Shown piece by piece: positions 1-15,000 of a stretch of 64,000 nt of DNA. The notes beneath the pieces are model-generated. The model had not been told where the DNA came from, searched no databases, and was given only the letters and a program-made list of their open reading frames with translations. How positions within the stretch are numbered: position 1 is the first letter of the stretch; the number at the start of each line of letters is the position of its first letter. The stretch is from Diplosphaera chodatii. Its lineage: Eukaryota > Chlorophyta > Trebouxiophyceae > Prasiolales > Stichococcaceae. A program made the position numbers and the translations under genes. Location of the stretch: positions 124,001-188,000 of the forward strand of contig JAALGY010000039.1 of the NCBI GenBank assembly GCA_032358165.1, read 5' to 3'.

Positions 1-3000
1 TGCTAGAGCCCCGCTGGACGCCTGTTGCTGCCCATATTGCGGATTTACCGATATTGGCAGGCCATTGGGTTGCTGGCTTTCGATCACCATGACGATGAGC
101 TGCAATCGGAGTGCAGCCCATACCCGCATGTGATCAGAAACAGGAACCCGACGTTGTGCCCATCACTGGACCGTGACAGGACTTCTGACAGGATGTCAAG
201 ACTGCTGGCAGCATGCCATTTTATCTGACGAAGTATGGACAGCTGGAGCAATTTGGTATGATTTTATTACCGTGTCCGCCAGCCACTGCGGCGCCGCCAG
301 GGATGCCGTTCTGCTGCGCGGACACGGGTCCAAGGCCGCGGGTGGCAGCCGCGACGTCTGTGGAGCCGTCCAGCAGGCTGATGTTGGTGGCATCCTGTTT
401 GCCACAGACGCAATATCAGCTGGTGCCCAGTAGATAGTGAGAAATTTGTCACTTGATTGGAGCGGTACAAAGCTGCTGCTGTGTTCTGCGCACTGGCAGC
501 ATGCGCGGGGCTTGCGAAACGCTGCAAGGATGTTGGCCATGTCCTGAACTGCTGCTGGCTGTCCAACCCTGAAGCTTAGGTTCGGAGCATAAAACACACA
601 GCTGTAGCCGTGCTCATGCACAGGTATGTGACAGCACCTGCATGCTGTTGAGCTGAGCGTCGATGGCCGTGGTGTCTGCCGCGTCCGTCGTGTTGAGCAG
701 CCGCCAGTTGATCAGCGGGTCGTGCACAAACGCCTCCAGCCTGCGCAACATCAAGGCTGGGCTGAGCCACTGCTGAAGTTGCATCGCCTCCAAAAGGTGG
801 CATCAAAGCTGCAGCAGGCATCTCAGGGGCAGATCTTGGTCGTCTGTGCCCCGAATGCAACAGTAATGCCAGCCCCTCGCGGCAGCTGTGATGTCGAGAG
901 CTCCGTCAGGCCGCACATGGCAATGACGGACTCCTTGTTGGCGCGCAGCACCCGCATCGTCTCCTCGCAGCTGTGCCGGAAGTTGCCCTCGATGCCGGAT
1001 ACCTCCATCGCCTTCACCATCATGCGCGTCAGCCGGAACGGCACCTGTGCGATAGCTTCAAATCTCAGGCAGCAGATCTGGCGTGTACGTTGCAGCGTGC
1101 CGGCGGCCGCCACGAGGGTTTTGCATCTGCCTCGTGTGCTCAGCACTGCCATGCCGTGCGCGAATGCCTCTGCGATGGAGCACGCTCTGGAGGATTGATC
1201 TGCCATTCTATGGCGGAGCAGTACGTGCAGAAGTGGAAACCATCGCAGGCCAACAGGCGACTGGGCAGCCTGCTTAAGAGGCACCCACTGGGGTGCCAGC
1301 AGAGCGGTACCCTATGCTACCATGAAGCACACAACATGAGACTTTTTCAAAGTTTGCAGATCAGCTCGCACCTTTTCGGGGAACTTCTCGCGGTGCATGG
1401 ACGCCTCGAAGCAGTCGCCAAAGTCGATGTGCAGCAGCTTGCCCGAGTAGCGGTCCAGCATCAGGTTGCTGGGGTGCCGGTCGCCCAGCCCCAGCAGGTA
1501 GCCCACCATGGACATCACACCCGTCGCCCGCGTGTACGCCGTGCGCCGCTCCAGCCACACCTGCAAGGTTGCGGTACTAATGCGCTGTGTGATGTTCAAG
1601 AGCACGGGACCGCAATGCACAGCCCAACACCGCAGCGTTCTGGCAGCGGGTCAGCCTGGTTAGCCGCACCACTGTGCAGCTGCAGCATGGGTGCAGCGTG
1701 TCATGTGTTCACACGTAAGGGCGACTGTGGCATCAGACGTATTCCCACGCCAGCAGCACATGCTGACGGCGTGGCAACTTGTAAGCAGCAGCTGCCCCAT
1801 GTACAGGACACTAACCAGGCTTGGTAAACACATCTCAGTTCCTCTGATCAGGTCCCTTACTGCCGTACCTCCTTGCAGGCCAAGCACTTGGTAGCATGAT
1901 TTGCATTTCAGCGGGGTTCTGGCCTTGACGGCGGCGCACCTCGGAGCTGCGGGACTTGAGCCACATGACGCGGTGCAGGTCTTCACCGGATGTAGACTCC
2001 AGCGCGTGCTCGAACACCTCCACCTTCTGGATGACGGTCAGGTGGTCGTAGTCCGGCGCCAGCCCCAGCATCAGCCGGTGTTCCACATTCAGCGGCACCT
2101 GCGCAGTTGCAGGGCCGCCATGTAAAGACATGTCGGCCAGGCAGTGTCACAGATTCCGGGCAAGTGTGCCGCAAGACAGCATGACAGCAGGCAGCAAGTC
2201 GACAAGGGAGCTGGCACACTGGGAGGGTGCAGACCATTCCAGGCCAACACCAATCCAGGGAAACACATGCCCCTTGCCAACTTAAATGGCGAGTGAACCA
2301 AGAGGCAGACTTCCCACAACACTTGCACTGCTGGGCATCTCACATACCACCCTGGTGCCAGAGCAATGTCGAGGGACAAGTAAACACTTCAAACAAAAAT
2401 GACACATCGATTCCACCTTGCGCGCGTCGCGGTACTCGCGGATTAGGGCGTGCAGCGTGTCGGTGTTGGGTACCCAGCCGATGAGGCCGGAGTTGGGCGA
2501 CAGGGGAATCACAGCATAGCGCGCGATGCTGAGGTCCCGCTCCGCCGTCGCCCGGTCGTTCGCCAGCATCGTGTTCACCAGACCGAACAGCTGCATCACC
2601 CGCTCGTCCTGCAGCGGGAAGCAGGAAGCAGCCTGTCAGCTGAGATGCAACATCCGATTCTCCAGCACGCCAAGCAAGGCTGTCAGACAACAGTTGCAGA
2701 TGCAGCTGCAGGACCTCAGATGCATTCACAACACTATCGTATGCGCTGCACCACGTACTGCTGCAAAATGTGCTGCTCGCATGCAGTGTTGGGATCAGTA
2801 AAAGGCATCCTGCTGTTTACTAAAGATACACATGTTCAGGTTTACAGCACCTGGCGCAGGTCCTCGTGCCCCTTGAGCAGGAACATGTACTCGGCGCCGT
2901 CGGAGCCGTGGATCGTCAGCTTGCGAGGCCGCTGCTTGGAGGTGATCACGTGCAGCTGCTGCGCGAAGGCCGCGATGGTGACGACCGGCTCGCCGATGAG

Positions 3001-6000
3001 GTATGTGCCTGGCACCGCCAGCTCCAGGCCCTGTAGCAACAGATGCATGATGTACAGACCATACCAACAAGCAGCTGCGATGCAACGCCTGCAATACTGC
3101 GATGCAACGCCTGCAATACGATGGAATTGCTGGTGGCGGCCTTGTATTGGTCGCAGGTCCCCCGCACCAGGCTCAGCAGGAAAGTCTGCTTGCAGACAAG
3201 GGTTGCTGCAATGGCAGGTGAAAGACATGCACAGACCGCCTGTCAGAGCGGCTTGTGCGCAGCCGCACATGACTGCACTGCAGGCGCCGCTATACTGCAA
3301 CGAAGTTCAGGTAAAAAAGAAGGAGAATCAGGGTGTGGCAGGGCGGATTGTAGTGTTGACATCATATGAGGGCGCCCCACCTCTGCGCGGACAAGCGCCG
3401 GCGACACATACTGCAGCTCCAGGGTTGTCAGGCTGGGCAACTGCTTGTTGATGCGCTTGAACACATGGTAGTACCTGCAGCCAAGTGCAATGTGGCAATC
3501 TCAGCGGCATGTGCTTCAGCGAGCTGTAGACTCCGAGATGCCACCTCAGGAGCAGCAAAGCCGCGCATAGGCAGCAGCAATCAGGCAGCATCATGGGCCA
3601 CGACAGCCCAGTAAAGGGGGGAGTCGGAGTGTCAGGAGGCGCACAGGTCCCAGGCCTGGTGCAGGTCGGAGTCCTTGCGGGACGCGCGGTACTTGCGGCA
3701 CCACTCCCCCGCCTCCGCCAACTCCCGTCCGTACGCCTGCACCAGGGATTTTGCTGATCCCGGCAACCATCGCTTGATTGCTCACATGTGCTCACATGTG
3801 GGTACCTCAACAACTAATGCGGAGCTTCCTTCATACACAGCTTCCTGCTTTCTGCTATAGCATCAATGGCCAGCACCCGAGCAGCCAATATTCCCCAGAC
3901 AGCCTCCAACATCACAATGACATCTGGCAAGATCATAGCATGCCTATGAGGACAGCGACGCACCTGCACGAAGGCGATCTCCTTGAGCGTGGTGGCGCCC
4001 ATCTTGTCCATCATCTCGTGCAGCGGGGTGAGCACCGCGAGCATGCCCGCGACGTTGGACTCGCCGAAGTACAGGCGGCTGGCCTCCTCCAGCGCCTCGT
4101 GCCACATCTCGTGCCACAGGATCGCCATGCGGATGAGCTCCTGGCTGACCTGCGGGTGCAAGAAAATGCATGGTTGACGTACAAGCGTTTGCTGTGACAC
4201 TTTCTCCCTGTGCCCTGCGCAACGGACCCGAATTTTCGACAGCAGCACAAGGGACAGTGCCACGGATCAACCGTTAGCCGGCATGCAGGCGGGGACAGCT
4301 GGCGTCTTTGCAGCATTCACAGTATCGCAGGTGTGCATGTTGCGGAGGGTTCGCCTTCAAGCATGCCAGCTGATGTGCGCCACATGCAGCAGACTGCTTG
4401 CCGTGGCACCAACCGCAAAGACACAGCTACTGCAGTTCGGCTGCTGCTGAGGGTGAGCAGTGTACACCCTGGCAGCAGACACGAGAGACGTACCAGCTGC
4501 GCCTGCTGCACGAGCGTGGCCGAGTGCAGCCGCACATTGTCGACGACCGCCATGGCGGCCGCCCGCCGTGAGGTCGACTGCGACTTGCACGCCACCAGCA
4601 GCGGGTACATCAGCGCCTGCATAGTGGGATATCCACCTTTTGCAGACTGTAAATGCCAGACTCAAGGTGCACATCAGTATGATGAGGTGTAAGCAAGAGA
4701 GATGGCAGCATTGTGCCCTGAGAAGAGGCTTGCCTGCGGGTGGTGGCGGCCGATGCGGATGAGGAGACCGTGGATCATGCGCCGCACGGGGACCACCGCC
4801 GTGTGGATGCGCGCGATCATCTGCACAGCCAGCACATGCCATTGCGACACAGATCTCGCGTCCTGCCAGTAGGCTACTACCACACGATTGACATTGCCAC
4901 AGACTTCATTCACTGCGGTGTGTGAATCAGGTTGGGCAGGGCCTTACAAGCCACTGCCGTGTCAGCACCTGCGCTTCAGTAACCCTGCTGCCGCCTGAAT
5001 ATTGATCAGCTCACCTGCGGGATGACGACCAGCCAGGTGTCGATGGAGACGCGGCTAAAGCCGTCCTGCAGCGCCGCCTCCACATCCGCCGCCGCGCCGT
5101 GGTTGAACCACAGCGTCAGGATGCGCAGGATGTCCTGCAGGTTGTCGCCCGACCCCGCGCCTGCAGCAGCATAGAAAGCGCCAATGTGAGTAATGAACAA
5201 GCGTGACGTCACTTTTCAAACCAGTATGGGGCGCTGCAAATGGTCCCGTCATATCAAGTTGGTGCGGACTGCACCTGTTGTTCAGACGAATTCACAGTAA
5301 GAGGAGGTCGTAACTGCAAGAACATGCGAGACGATACTGGAGAGCCGTGCCCATCTCCTAGGAGCGGATATCAGGCTCTCTGGTCAGCACAGCCGAGATT
5401 CTGTGTGCCTCACATACGGCTGGGAATGCTGTCAATGCGGCTGCAGAGCAACTGCCCCTGCTCTGCATGCAGTCGAGTGCTCAGATAGAGGTATTGCAGG
5501 CTGCAGCAGCTCCTGGGCTTGACTGCTAGCCAGCAGGCGAATGGACCAGAGGTGGCATATGCGGCTGCGCTGCCCGGCATACTCCGAGAGCCCCACGTTA
5601 GGCCGCTGCGGCACCTCAGATCTGCTTGCCTCACATGACGAGCAGCCATGCCCAGGACCGGCTTCACTGCCAGCGCCGCTGTGACCTACTCATCCTCATT
5701 GTAATTCACAGGAAGCCCACCGTTTCACTCAACTACTACGTACGAGACTTGGCACATATCAAGTCCAACCCAGTGCTGGGAAGTTTCACACACCCTCCAT
5801 CTGGCCGAGCGCCACGGAGCGGAAGAAGCCCACGACGGCCGGCGCCACGTGCTGCTGCGCCTTCGCCGGCTCCCGGTTCGCCGCATGGTGCCCCAGCAGC
5901 GCCAGGTTGAAGAGGCCCCAGTGGTGCCAGGACTTGGCCCACCCTGAGGCGGTGTCGGTCGCCGTGCGCAGGTGGCCCAGCACCTCCTCGATCAGCTGCT

Positions 6001-9000
6001 CGTCCAGCTCCTGCACCATCACATAACCCCAATGAGCATGACAGGACTCCTACGGTTAGCATGTTATATGATTCACGAAAGTGTAGCAGTTGCATGGAGA
6101 GCGGGGCATATTGACCATGGTGTATGTACATGGATTCGTGCTTGATAGAATTCAGCGGGCATGCTATTGCCCTTCTGTTGCAAAAACAGGGCAAGCAACG
6201 ATCAGCAAGCGCTCCAGCACGCAGCCGGCAGAACAGGTTGGTGTCATCCAGCTGCACACCGACTCTGCAGCTCGATGAGCTTCAGAAATACAGCTGGATG
6301 GTCAGGCCCTTGCAGCCGGCTGCGCATGGATGTTGCAGCACAAAGCACCAGGTGCCGCGGGCACCCCGGGGTGTTCACTGCATTGGAATTGTGCATCATC
6401 TATGCCGCACCTCGGCGGTCCAGGACCAGAGGCCCAGGCGCAGGTGCACACGCGCCAGCAGCGGCGCCCGATACGCGTGCACCGGCTGCCGGCTCGATGC
6501 CGCCAGCGCCGTCATTGGGCGCCCCTGCACCTGCAGGGCAGCAGCAGAGCTCAGGGTCTGCAACTTCTGGCATGACAAACACTTCAGCCAGTGATTCACC
6601 AGCTGGCTGCTGCAGAGCCTGCATCAGGCCACAGCCCAGTTGCACCCCAGTGGACACAGGAGAATACTAGCTGTTGCAGATGACAGACATGACAGCTGCG
6701 GTCAGAGATCATGTATCTCGAAGCTGCGTCCAACAATATGCAAGCATCAGGCCAGTGCTGTGCATGATGAGTGATGCAGACCACGGTGATGCCTAACCGA
6801 TGGGCAACAGGTAAGCAACGACTGCTGGAATATCCAATCATTATGGCAGCACGGAGGTTGCTCTGTTGTCAGAAGACACACCTGCGGCAGCGGTGACGCG
6901 TTGCCACTCTCCGCTGGCAGCTGGTCCACCTCGTGCACCAGGTCGCGCAGTCTGCAGAACAAGGCATCCGTTTGGGCTCCCATCAGAGTAGGGCAATTTA
7001 GACGTTGCTGATTCTCTTGTAGCCCCTGTCAGGGCTGTAGACACAACCGGCGCTTTGTGCATCGAGCTGGACACAGCTGCGACATGAGCAAACAGATATT
7101 CCGGGAAACCTCAGCGATTGGCCAAGGAGTCAGCTGAGGAACTAGTTCTCAGGTCGCATCTGTGAATGAAAGAGAGATAGGACAGATCCTGCATGCTGTG
7201 AGCAAACTTGCTGCAGGAATTTGATGGGAAAACAACTGGCCCCACAAGCTCATCAGTCGATGCCACTAATGCCCAGTTTAGCACCAGTGCCCAATGCACC
7301 TGAAGCACGCTCAAGCTCGAACCCAGAGCCCCGAACGAGCAAGCCGCGCCCCACCTGAACAGCGCCTGCTGCTGCTCCCCCGTGTGCCACAAGTGCTTCA
7401 GGAAGCCGAACATGACGTCGGGGGCGCCGCTGCCGGCGCCATAGCCGGGCGCCCCCGGCTCGTGCACCGCCAGCGGGTCGTAGTGCAGCAGCTCCACCAA
7501 GACACGCCGGCTCTGCCTGTTGCAGAAAACCAGACTAGGGTTCAGTACCAAAGCTTTTGCATTGCTTCCACCGCCAGCTCCTCGTGGCAGCACCCGCCAC
7601 CCGGTGCTTCTGACCCTTTCATCCAGTCTGCCCTAGGGAACAGGCGCATGAGCAACAGTATCTAATGATTGTGGAAATCAGTTTGCAACGGTGAGTGGCC
7701 CTGTCACAGACTGGGTATATGTCAGCTACTCGGCTGGGCTGTGCGCAGGCTCGCATCATGTATTCGATTTGTCGAGAGTCGTCACACAGCCTAGCCTTGG
7801 CTGGGCAGTGTGGCTGTCCCTGGTGTCGATAGCAGGCACAGATGTGAACCTGTGCCTGCTTGTTGACAGCACTCGCCCCACTGCCCAGATGCAGCCATTC
7901 TCGCGCATGCTCTGCTGCCACACCCAGACACAGGCTGCTGCTGCAGTTGACCTACCGCGGGCACTGGCACGACGAGGCACTGGCTTGTGCAATGCACTCT
8001 CATCAGCATGTATATGTGGCTGCAACAGCACTACACCGCTGCCATGCGGAAGCCGCACCTGACGCGCCCCGACTTGCGGCACAGGGAGGAGAACTTGAGG
8101 TAGGTGTGCACGTCCTGCGCGGGCGGCAGCACCAGCGACCGCACGCTCAGCAGCGCCTGCCACACCTGCAGGCGTGGAGCAGGTGTGGATGTAACTTTTC
8201 CAGTGGTACTGGAAGCACGGCGCTGCAGTTGACGACCACCGTGCTGCTTTGCACCACTGTGTTGGCCAGCAGCCGTGCACAACGATGGCAGCACCTGGGA
8301 GCTACTGTCAGCAGATGGGGCAGCTTGCCTCATCCGCTGAGAATGCTGTACAGGGATTGCCAGCACACATGCACCCATGTGATAGCAGCTGCTAACCAGC
8401 TGGTGCTATCCCAGCAGATGAGATCTGCCAGCAAACTGCCCAGCCTAACAGCAGCAGAGCACCACACCTCAACATTGCGCTGCACGCCCCGCAGGCGCGC
8501 ACGCCACGTCTCCCTCGTGAGCGCCGCCCACATGTCTGCCGTCTGCTGGTCATCTGTGAAAACAGGCAGACAGAGCCAGGTAAGCAGCTTTCGCTTTACA
8601 CCTCCTTGCTGATGCCGTATGCTGAGATTATATGTCGCAAAGAAAGTGAAACTCTGGACATCATAGTAAATTGACATATGGGCATACAGTCTGTGTTCTG
8701 CCCAAACCTGCGAATGAACTCTGTCCAGCTCCATTGGCAGAGTTGACAGCTTCATTGGCGGGGTTCACATGCAGCTGGCAGAGAACTCGGGGCACAGTGA
8801 AAGAGGTAGAGCGGGGCGCACAGTCGGCGTGGAGCTGGGAGTAGCGGATGACCTCCTCCAGCTCGGTGAGCTGCTGCACGCGCACCATGTCCCCGTACGC
8901 CCGCTCGTACGACTCCCCCACCAGCGCCGCAAGCTCCGTGCCCAGCAGCTCGCGCGCGCCGTCCACATTCGCTGCAGGGGGGGGCGTGCAGAACGGCAAG

Positions 9001-12000
9001 TGCCAATGTTGCTGTGGCAGCAGTTCGGGCAGCTGCCATGGTTCCTCACCAGCAGCTTGTCAAAGAGGACTCGGCCGCACAACTAGTCTGGAAGTAGGGT
9101 TTGCTGGAGCGAAGCTCATGGCACATCAGGAATAGAGGCAACTGATTCAGCTCAGCACACACCCTGGGGCAGCAACATACACATCCAGGCCTTACTGGCA
9201 AGGCCTGCAGACTGACAATCTGCAATCCCAGGATGCATCCTGCAATGCCACCATTCCTGAGGACAGCAAACACATCGCGTACAAGCTGAGTTAGATATCC
9301 AGTCTCACCCCGGGCCGCGCGGAAGTCGCGGTTGTGCACGTCCAGCACGGCGCGCAGGAAGGCGGTGGCGGAGGTGGAGGGGGCGCGCCGCGGCTCGATG
9401 GCCGCCACGTACTGCTGCATCTGGTCCCACTGCCCCATGTTCCAGGCGCCCGCCGCCGCGATCGGCGCCATCTCCCGCCGCACCTGCAGGAGTAACCCCC
9501 TGGTGATAAGACTCGGGTTTTGCACCAGCCCTATAGCATAAAATGCTCATGCCTCGCGATTTGTAGCTGTCGCCTTGCTCTGTACATGCACTCACTTGGG
9601 GGTCGACGCGGTGCCACTCCTGGCGCGCCAGCGAGGACAGGCGGTCCCATTCGGCCAGCGCCGCCAGGCACCGCAGCCGCCCCAGGGCTGCCTCAACCTG
9701 TAGGCGATTCCACAACCATTTGATATGAAGGCAGGCTCAGGATACAAGCGCACAGGGAGTCTCGAAAGTGCATGCAGCAAAGTCCCAATTGGCTGCATGC
9801 TGAGCATGTTAGTATTCTTGGCGTGTCACGAGTACAAAGCATGATGAACTTCAACCTAACGCACAACATTGACGACAATGTGTTGCTGCATTCAACACAT
9901 TGCAGTCGAGCCTGTGCATGGTTGAAGCCTTGACACTCATTACACATTGGTCACAGCACCCATTATTGAGCAGCTTGCTGATCACTGGTCAATGTTTGGA
10001 AGTCACACCGCGGCGGCTGAGCCGGGCACCGACGAGCGGTACTTCTTCTCGTACGCCTCCAGCGCCTCGTCCCACCGCTGCAGCTTCTCGTACCACGACT
10101 CCTGAAAACAGCAATACAGCGTTTGATAAAGGCCTTGATCATCACTGTGCAAAGGCTGCAACATACCGAAATTTTCATGGTCAGCAACGCCCGCTCACGC
10201 CCATGACTCTGCAGAACCGTGGGCCATGGCATGATGCTGACTACCAGTATTCAGCAGAGCTGTCTGTGGCGGAGCTTCCGCCCAAAGTTTTACCAGCAGC
10301 GGTGCTGTACATGCACTGAGTGCCAGTGATGATATAATGACAAGCGCGCGCCTTGAGGTCCATGGCGAGGGAGCGCTGCGCGACGGTCAGGATGCCGACG
10401 GCCGCCTCCGGCTGCCGCAGCTGGTTGTTGATGGAGATGAGGGCCTCCACCGCGGCCTCGGGCGCTGTGCCAAATTCCAGTTCCTTGTAGTGCAGCGCCT
10501 TGGCGAAGGCGTGGCACTTCTCCGCCAGCGCGCCCAGCGTCCTGCAGCCGCCAGGACATGTGTGGCACAGAGCGTGATGGTACACAGTATCTAATGTGCA
10601 AGTCTGCAATCTGGCCTCAGCAGTACAGCGAAGGCTGCTAAGCAGTCGGCGCGCTTTCGATCATGTGACATGCGGCAGCAATGTGCCGAATGCCTTGCAG
10701 CCTCAGATGTCACCGCTGAGCCCAAGCATGGACATGTGTGCAGTTGACAGGCAGCTTGTAGCGGTGTGACGACCTGCTGACATGCCCAACATGCTGCAAC
10801 TGGGTCCATTGGCACTGCTTCCTCACGCCTACCACCTCAGCAGGGCAACATGTCATTTCGCAGCCACAAACCCTAGCCCAGCAGGTGCTGAGCAGACCCA
10901 ACGTCTGGGACAGAGGGGCCATGCAGCTGTGCCACATGGCCGCTCCAGAGACAGAAGGCACGCAGGCTCGGCCGACATAGCAAGGCGCTGGCCGCTTGCC
11001 GGCCTGATAAGCAGGTGCTAATAGCCTCTGACTATCGTTTTCAGGACGAGCGGACAACAGTAACTTCGGGATTGAGGGTTTGTGTCACCTAGTGTCCAGC
11101 GGCAGCGCCTTCTCGTCGTGCTCCATGAATTCGGCCAGGTTGAGCAGCGTGGTCACAGTCTCGGGCGGGATGGAGGGGGACGCCAGCGCCGCTTCCAGCG
11201 ACCTGACAAGTGCTTCCTGCGGCCCCGGGTCCAGCTCCGCCCAGCACGACACAAAGGCCGCCGCGAACAGCTCCCGCGCCATCCCCGGCTGCATCTGTTT
11301 TGACACACACACGCACATGTGGGTGGCGTGATAAATGCTGACAACAGTGGGGCGCAGGGAGGCCTCTGTCACTGACACAGATGACGCAGGCTGACCAGGC
11401 ATGCCTTGGGGGCACGTTAGCACAGGCGGTCTGAGCAGTGTGTGCAGCTGAAGCTGGGACATGCAATGCCTACGATGCCTTGCACTGTACACGTGTAGTG
11501 CAGTACTAATGCTGCTGATGCGATGAAGCGAGCCACACTGAGGTCGGAAAGGCAGCTAGCGAACATACAAAAGAGGCGGCCGACGCCTGCTGCACAGAAC
11601 GTGGAGCGAATTTCTGCAGGGGGTTTTCCGACACGACCACTGCTGGCTGGCTAGCAGCTCACACACACGAGGTTCATAACACCTCTAGAGTGCCCCCAAC
11701 TCTTTCCTCTATACAGATGTAAGCAAGACACTCGTGAGAGGTAATATGGTGTGGCTTTGGAGTACCTGCGCCAGCGGGTATGTTGCCCGCAGAGCCGGCG
11801 AGGGCGAGTGGCGCAGCAGCTCAACAGCGAAATGGCGCATCCACTCCGCCCAGTCCTCCTTGGTGGACCGCTGGCTGGACTCCCAGGCGCGCCGCAGCGC
11901 CGCCTCGTCCACCCGCAGCGCGTCCATGTTGGGCGCTGCAGCAGGGAAAGCGAGGTTTGGGCACACAGGACGCCAGACACACGCTGCGTCTGAGAGCAGG

Positions 12001-15000
12001 CGTGCCAGGCGAGTTCAGTGTGAGGCTGCTTGCATGATGCATGCACTCAGTAGAGCAGCAGCCCAAAGTCCAGGGAACAGGTTGGCTGGCGACCATCAGG
12101 AACTGCGAGCAGCACCAGAGTTTGGGGTGTCGGGGGGTTCAGTGAAGCTACATCACAACAGGCAAGCAGGCAAAACGTGTCTAGCACGGGACAAGCCATG
12201 CTGCCGAACATGGGGAGTTGCATACGACAAAGCCCAGGCAGATGTGGGTCGTAAACTCGGTTCCTCAGTCGCGTCAAGCTCGAGGCAAATGCCCACGAGA
12301 GGAGGTGGGCATGTGTGCCGCACGAGGCACGACTGAGGCGTCATGTACATTATATCGGGGGAAACTCGCAGGTGAAGACAAGTATGTGCGCTGCGCTTGT
12401 GTAGTTCAGCTCCACACTTCAGCAGGTCTGCAATGCAGCTGGCAAGCTATCTTGTCTGGGAATGCTTGAACGCTGAGGAATTGCTTGAACCCTGTAAATC
12501 CCACTCACGGGTGAAGTCGGGCATGGGGGTGGCGTGCAGCGAGGCGTCGGACTCCGGCACGTCTGATTCATCCAGCCAGCCGTCCGCCTCCCGCCAGTCG
12601 CCATCGTCGGCCATGCAGGGCGGCGCCGCGCGCGCCATCTTGGCTGTCAGGCGCCCGAAGCGCGGGTGCCGCATCCTGTGCGCCGCCACCACCTGCGGTA
12701 GAAACAATGATGGCTTTCTGCTGCTGATTTTGCAAAGCCTTTCTGCACAAGCCACCGAGACCACAAGCACGATGAAACATCGAGATCACAAGGCCTGTTT
12801 TCAGCACAGGGTCAGCACTTTACCTAGCAGACTTTCCAGCTGAGGTTGCGCAGAGCGCACATGTTCAATAGGATCAAGGCAGCTGTACACTATGGCATGC
12901 TGACATTTCCTCGACCAACATGCTATGTAATTACATATCGCACGTTGAACGTGAACCTGCCAGCATGCCCTCGGCATGAGTGCAAGCTGCATGTGGGTGC
13001 GCCGCTGGCAACAACAGCGAGCAGCATGCACCAATGACATGATGGCGTGGCTGCAAAGGTGAGGAAACCTGCCACGGCAGAGCATGTGGAAGCTCCCTGC
13101 TCCTCTTAGCAGCTGCCCCAAGCAAGTGGCCCCGTCATGCGGTTTATCGGGCCGCTACAGCTGGATAACCGCCTGCCCACCACACGAAGACAGCTCCAGC
13201 TGTGCAGCTATCGACAGAGGCGTTCCCCGACTTTATGTGCAAGTCCATGGGAAGGATCGAGGTAAGCACACCTTCTGGATGGCAGGGAAGAACACGGCAA
13301 AGTCGGGACCCAGCGCCAGCGCCAGGCTGCAGATGGTGTCCAGCGCCTGCGGGGCACGATGCTTGCAAGTCTGCAGGTTTTGCCTCAGCCTTTGCTCTGC
13401 AGCTTCTCACTAGGCCCGTGGTTTGCAGCGCTATCCAGCCAGCGCCTGCTGGCATCGTTCGACCTGCAACAAGCCCGCAGCTGCTCTCTTCTGCTTGTGA
13501 TTGTGATCCTTGTGGGATTGACACAGTAGCACCTTAGTCTGCACCAGTTCAACTGCAACCTGTAAAGTGCCAACACGTTCACTGGTGGCAGCATACACGT
13601 GCACCCTAAGGCATCCATCGTGAGCGCCTTACAGCACACGCCGCTGGGTTCGTAACCTTCAACCCAAAGCTCATGTACTCCCCATCCCCATATAAACAAG
13701 GCGCACAACAGCTCTTGCAGGCATGCAGGACCTCTAAGAGTCCCATCTGCTCGCTGCATATTTCCATTGCTGCACTTGCCTCGCGGCGCAGCTCTTCAGT
13801 CGGGCCGTCCAGCACGCGGGTGAGGGGGTGCATGATGGCGGAGGCGCGCCCCGCCAGCTGCATGCGCGGCAGCATGCGCCGCATCGACCGCAGCCCCGCC
13901 CGCCGCACCTCCACCGGCGTCGCGTTGGCGCCTGCAGCACGGTTGATGCGGGACTCTTCATAATATGTATCCGAAGGATACAACTGTCACACTGTCTGCG
14001 GAAGGATTGGTGGTGGCACAGAACAGGCACTGCTTGGCGTTGAGGTGAGGGTGGGTTCTGGCAGGGAAGGGGCAATGCCATCTTGCAGCCTGGCAGCAAT
14101 GCAGCTGCAGCATTGGGGTCACTGTCAGCTGAACCAGGTCCGAGGCATATGGCAGACGACAATGGTTGGCAGGCGCGCACCCGGGCAGATCAACCGAACC
14201 AGGGCGGGCAGCAGCAGCTGCAGGTGGCTCTCCAGCGCGGGGCCCAGCGCCTCCAGGCTTGCCAACGCCGGCTCCACCGCCTCGTAGTTGCCTGGGCACG
14301 GCTAGGGTTTAGTTCAAAGGGCAGCATGTTAAGAAGCCATGTGGACCTTTTGAAATGTCTCGTCATGGGCAGCTGACTTCCTGGCCTGCACATAGAGCCT
14401 CCACATGTGTAGGCGGCCAGAGGCTGCTGAAGTGAAGCTCTCTTTGGCAAGGGTCGTGTCCTGCGGACAGACTTTGCAAGCACATACGGTTGCGCACGGC
14501 GCAGCCGTGTGCACAGGCGTGTCGCTCTGTCGGGCAGGCTGCCATGGGCCTAGAGATCAGGCCGGCATGTTCATGATTGTAGGCTATCAACAAGGACTGA
14601 TCTGCCACGTTAATCAAGTGCAGGGTTGCTGCTTTGGGCCCGAAGATCGCAGCGTGACATATGAGAACATGAGTCACCTGAGCGCTCGGCCTCGGCAAAC
14701 AGGCTGAGGAAGCGCGGCAGCAGCTCTGGCAGGTAAGCCCGGATGTCGTCCCGCAGCGACGCTGCAGGCAGCAGTAAGACCATGTACGACATACCCAGCT
14801 TCAGCAGAGGCTTCAAGCACAGCGACGAGGGAGCATCAAGCACATCACGACAGTCCCAGGTTTGGCAGAGGTCTCCAAGCACAGTGACACCGGCTGTCAA
14901 CGTACGCATACAACATCAACACAGCTGGGTGCGAATCGCGCACAGCATCCAGCTGTACTGACATGGGATGCGGGCACGCTCACAGCGCTAGGCAGCAGGT

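Noticed and set aside
3243..3813. Other long ORFs in both strands of the TOR region
   Set aside because: They are shadows of TOR exons or run through introns. GC-rich DNA gives many chance open frames, and none shows a domain.
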